Shown here in pieces: positions 5,950 to 7,453 of a stretch of DNA of 7,453 bases (position 1 is its first letter; each line of letters starts with the position of its first letter). The position numbers were made by a program, and so were the translations under genes. The notes under the pieces were generated by a model. The model was not told where the DNA came from. It ran no database searches and saw nothing but the letters and a program-made list of their open reading frames with translations. This DNA is from Acinetobacter sp. UBA6641 (GTDB lineage: Bacteria; Pseudomonadota; Gammaproteobacteria; Pseudomonadales; Moraxellaceae): the NCBI GenBank assembly GCA_002455755.1, contig DKLL01000122.1:1-7453 (forward strand), read 5' to 3'.

Positions 5950-6849
5950 TTATTTAATGACACCCGAAGCGTTCAGTGCTTCACGCAATGGGGTACGATA
6001 TTGTTCTGCAAGAGGAGTTAATGGTAAGCGAATACCGGTACCAATCAAGCCCATTTCATGAAGTGCCCATTTCACAGGAATTGGGTTAGATTCACAAAAT
6101 AAAATATTGTGTAAATTTGCAACTTCAGCATTTAAGGCTTCAGCGCGTTCTGTATCACCCGCGAGTGCAGCAGCACAGATCAGGCTCATTTCTTTAGGCG
6201 CAACATTGGCAGTAACCGAAATGTTGCCTTTAGCACCACAACCCATGAGCTGGTATGCAGTGGCATCATCACCAGAGTAAACGGTCATGTCTTTGCCGTT
6301 TAATCCTTCAATGAGTTGTTTACCACGAGCTACATCACCGGTCGCATCTTTAATGCCAATAATTTGTGGAATGTCAGCCAGACGGATTACAGTTTCATTG
6401 AGCATGTCCACACCAGTACGGCCCGGAACGTTATACAGGATTTGAGGTAAGTCTACCGCTTCAGCAATCGCTTTATAATGCTGATATAAACCTTCTTGGG
6501 TTGGTTTGTTGTAATAAGGCGTGACCAGGAGGGCAGCATCTGCGCCCAGCTCTTTGGCTTCTTTGGTCAGTTCGATTGCTTCATGGGTAGAATTGGCACC
6601 CGTACCTGCAATCACAGGAATACGTTTGTTGGCTACGCGAATGATTTCGGCGATGACTTTGGTGTGTTCTGCCATGCTTAAGGTTGAAGCTTCACCAGTT
6701 GTGCCTACAGCAACAATACTATTGGTACCTTGTGCGATATGCCACTCAACGAGCTTTTCTAGACCCTTCCAATCTACGCTGCCATCTTCAAACATCGGAG
6801 TGACGATTGCGACAATTGAACCTTGGATGATCTGTGCTTGCTGAGTCAT
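5950..6849 (-). CDS. dapA: 4-hydroxy-tetrahydrodipicolinate synthase
   Basis: DapA condenses pyruvate with aspartate semialdehyde, the first committed step towards diaminopimelate for peptidoglycan and lysine. It is a cytoplasmic TIM-barrel homotetramer. The 299-residue protein carries the pyruvate-binding GTTGEASTL (49-57), YYNKP (112-116), the catalytic tyrosine in LYNVPGRTG (Tyr139, with Arg144 contacting substrate) and the Schiff-base lysine in GIKDATG (Lys167). Length and motifs are normal for the family. The ATG at 6849 has only a distant Shine-Dalgarno (AGGA, 12 bases away), but no better start precedes the conserved region. It heads the cluster with bamC, whose ATG lies 13 bp beyond the dapA stop. 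Expression probably comes from the extended -10 promoter about 75 bp upstream. The leader is too short for a lysine riboswitch. Confidence 0.97.
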   Translation of the reverse strand: MTQQAQIIQGSIVAIVTPMFEDGSVDWKGLEKLVEWHIAQGTNSIVAVGTTGEASTLSMAEHTKVIAEIIRVANKRIPVIAGTGANSTHEAIELTKEAKELGADAALLVTPYYNKPTQEGLYQHYKAIAEAVDLPQILYNVPGRTGVDMLNETVIRLADIPQIIGIKDATGDVARGKQLIEGLNGKDMTVYSGDDATAYQLMGCGAKGNISVTANVAPKEMSLICAAALAGDTERAEALNAEVANLHNILFCESNPIPVKWALHEMGLIGTGIRLPLTPLAEQYRTPLREALNASGVIK

Positions 6850-6921
6850 TTTGAAAAAATATCCTATTTGTCCATCCGGCTGAGGTAGAAAAACATAAAT
6901 TTGGATGGGTGCGTATTTTGA

Positions 6922-6930
6922 TTTATAGCA
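6922..6930 (-). promoter_or_regulatory. Extended -10 promoter of dapA
   Basis: Read leftward, TGC followed by TATAAA (6930-6922) is an extended -10 element, which can work without a good -35. No convincing -35 lies at the usual distance. The predicted start near 6915 gives a leader of about 66 nt. In that leader CCATCC and GGATGG can pair across a 25-base loop. Confidence 0.45.
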
Positions 6931-7080
6931 ATTTCACTACGATTGAGCGTAATTGAATAATGCTTATGCAAATTATGAACGAACAAGCGGTGAAGAACAA
7001 TATGCTTTAGTCAAACCATCTAAAAACTTTATGAAAAGCAAGTGAAAAATCTAACAAACAAAATCCCGGTCATTTTTTTA

Positions 7081-7118
7081 AATGCATTCGAATGGAAATA
7101 ATGCATTCGAATGGAAAT
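7081..7118. repeat. Perfect 19-bp tandem duplication built of palindromes
   Basis: AATGCATTCGAATGGAAAT occurs twice with no mismatch and no spacer (7081-7099, 7100-7118). Each unit contains two overlapping perfect palindromes: AATGCATT, and the 10-bp CATTCGAATG (7085-7094, 7104-7113). The latter two are centred 19 bp apart, nearly two helical turns. The repeat lies 232 bp upstream of the dapA start in gene-free DNA. It looks like a double operator for a dimeric regulator, or a recent replication-slippage duplication. Confidence 0.85.
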
Positions 7119-7365
7119 TTTAATCGTCTTAAAGCAATAATAAATCGCTTTTTGGACTGGGAAAGGACTGCTTCGATTTTAAAAAATCTAGGCCTAACCC
7201 AATGAACTCGATAATTCCGGGTAAAAACATCAGAATTTAATATTTAATACAGCTCAGCATAGACATGAAAGCTATATGAAACAATCAATTAATTTATAAA
7301 AATGATTATTAAAAACGACAAGAATAATTAATAAAAACTATTAATAAATTTTAATCCTTTTCGCA

Positions 7366-7396
7366 CAGGATGATTTTCATAATTGAAATCATCCTG
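7366..7396. other. Long stem-loop near the right edge
   Basis: CAGGATGATTT (7366-7376) pairs with AAATCATCCTG (7386-7396) over 11 perfect base pairs, around a 9-base loop. On the plus strand a T7 run follows only after a 10-base gap (7407-7413). On the minus strand there is no T-run. It is therefore not a standard terminator in either direction, although a relaxed one remains possible. An adjacent pair, TCAGGTT/AACCTGA (7398-7404 with 7424-7430), could form a second hairpin. Confidence 0.6.
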
Positions 7397-7453
7397 CTCA
7401 GGTTCATTTTTTTGTACTGATTAAACCTGATTAAGTGTTTTTGCGACTATCTG

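Larger units (their letters stand above)
6850..7453. other. 604-bp non-coding stretch upstream of dapA
   Basis: No credible gene was found on either strand; the longest AUG frames seen are about 16 codons, with no ribosome binding site. The stretch holds the dapA leader with a 6-bp inverted pair (6872-6877 with 6903-6908) and the dapA promoter. It also holds the 19-bp tandem duplication (7081-7118) and an AAATCG/CGATTT inverted pair (7142-7147 with 7174-7179). A very AT-rich tract follows (about 7280-7355), then a long stem-loop (7366-7396) and a 10-bp-period direct repeat CTGATTAA (7417-7424, 7427-7434). On the minus strand the right edge is open for 10 codons (QIVAKTLNQV then TAA ending at 7421). 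This could be the end of a leftward gene but is too short to claim. Confidence 0.7.

Noticed and set aside
5937..5963. GTG start for bamC giving nine extra residues
   Set aside because: The ATG at 5936 yields a normal lipoprotein signal and has its own ribosome binding site. The longer form would overlap dapA and place polar residues before the signal peptide.
6850..6915. Lysine riboswitch in the dapA leader
   Set aside because: The predicted leader is about 66 nt with one 6-bp inverted pair, far too short and simple for that riboswitch class.
6960..7010. Short AUG frame MLMQIMNEQAVKNNML
   Set aside because: It has sixteen codons, no ribosome binding site and no recognisable similarity. It is expected by chance in a non-coding stretch.
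7061..7080. T-run at 7074-7079 as a plus-strand terminator
   Set aside because: No stem of useful length precedes it.

Overview
The window is ordinary chromosomal DNA from an AT-rich gammaproteobacterium, most likely Acinetobacter or a close relative in the Moraxellaceae. I base this on protein resemblance (RarA, YcgN-type cysteine-cluster protein, PurC, DapA), on the dapA-bamC-purC gene order with a shortened BamC, and on the low G+C intergenic DNA. The genus is recognition from memory, not a database result. I see no insertion sequence, prophage, CRISPR array, rRNA or tRNA.

Layout, left to right. (1) At the left edge, minus strand, are the first nine codons of a small membrane protein (UPF0391/DUF1328 type) with a good ribosome binding site. 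(2) Divergent from it, plus strand, is a YcgN/UPF0260 CxxCxxCC protein (244-696). (3) Converging on that gene, minus strand, is a cytoplasmic PAS-GGDEF-EAL protein of 632 residues (815-2713) with both catalytic motif sets intact. (4) A 313-bp divergent promoter region (2714-3026) carries a perfect Crp/Vfr-type palindrome beside the -10 of the GGDEF-EAL gene and a good sigma-70 promoter facing rarA. (5) rarA (mgsA), plus strand, 3027-4277. (6) The 297-bp convergent gap between rarA and purC holds the purC terminator. It also holds what looks like a separate small-RNA gene on the minus strand: promoter, about 144 nt with a C-rich apical loop, and a strong terminator. (7) A minus-strand cluster dapA (6849-5950), bamC (5936-5331), purC (5294-4575) links lysine/diaminopimelate synthesis, outer-membrane assembly and purine synthesis. 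An intrinsic terminator is built over the bamC stop codon, between bamC and purC. (8) The last 604 bp have no credible gene. They contain the dapA promoter, a perfect 19-bp tandem duplication made of nested palindromes, and a long stem-loop near the right edge.

The coding content is housekeeping. The parts most likely to be undescribed are regulatory: the small-RNA candidate between rarA and purC, the cAMP-receptor site on a c-di-GMP gene, the stop-codon terminator before purC, and the palindromic tandem repeat upstream of dapA. All of these are sequence-based predictions.
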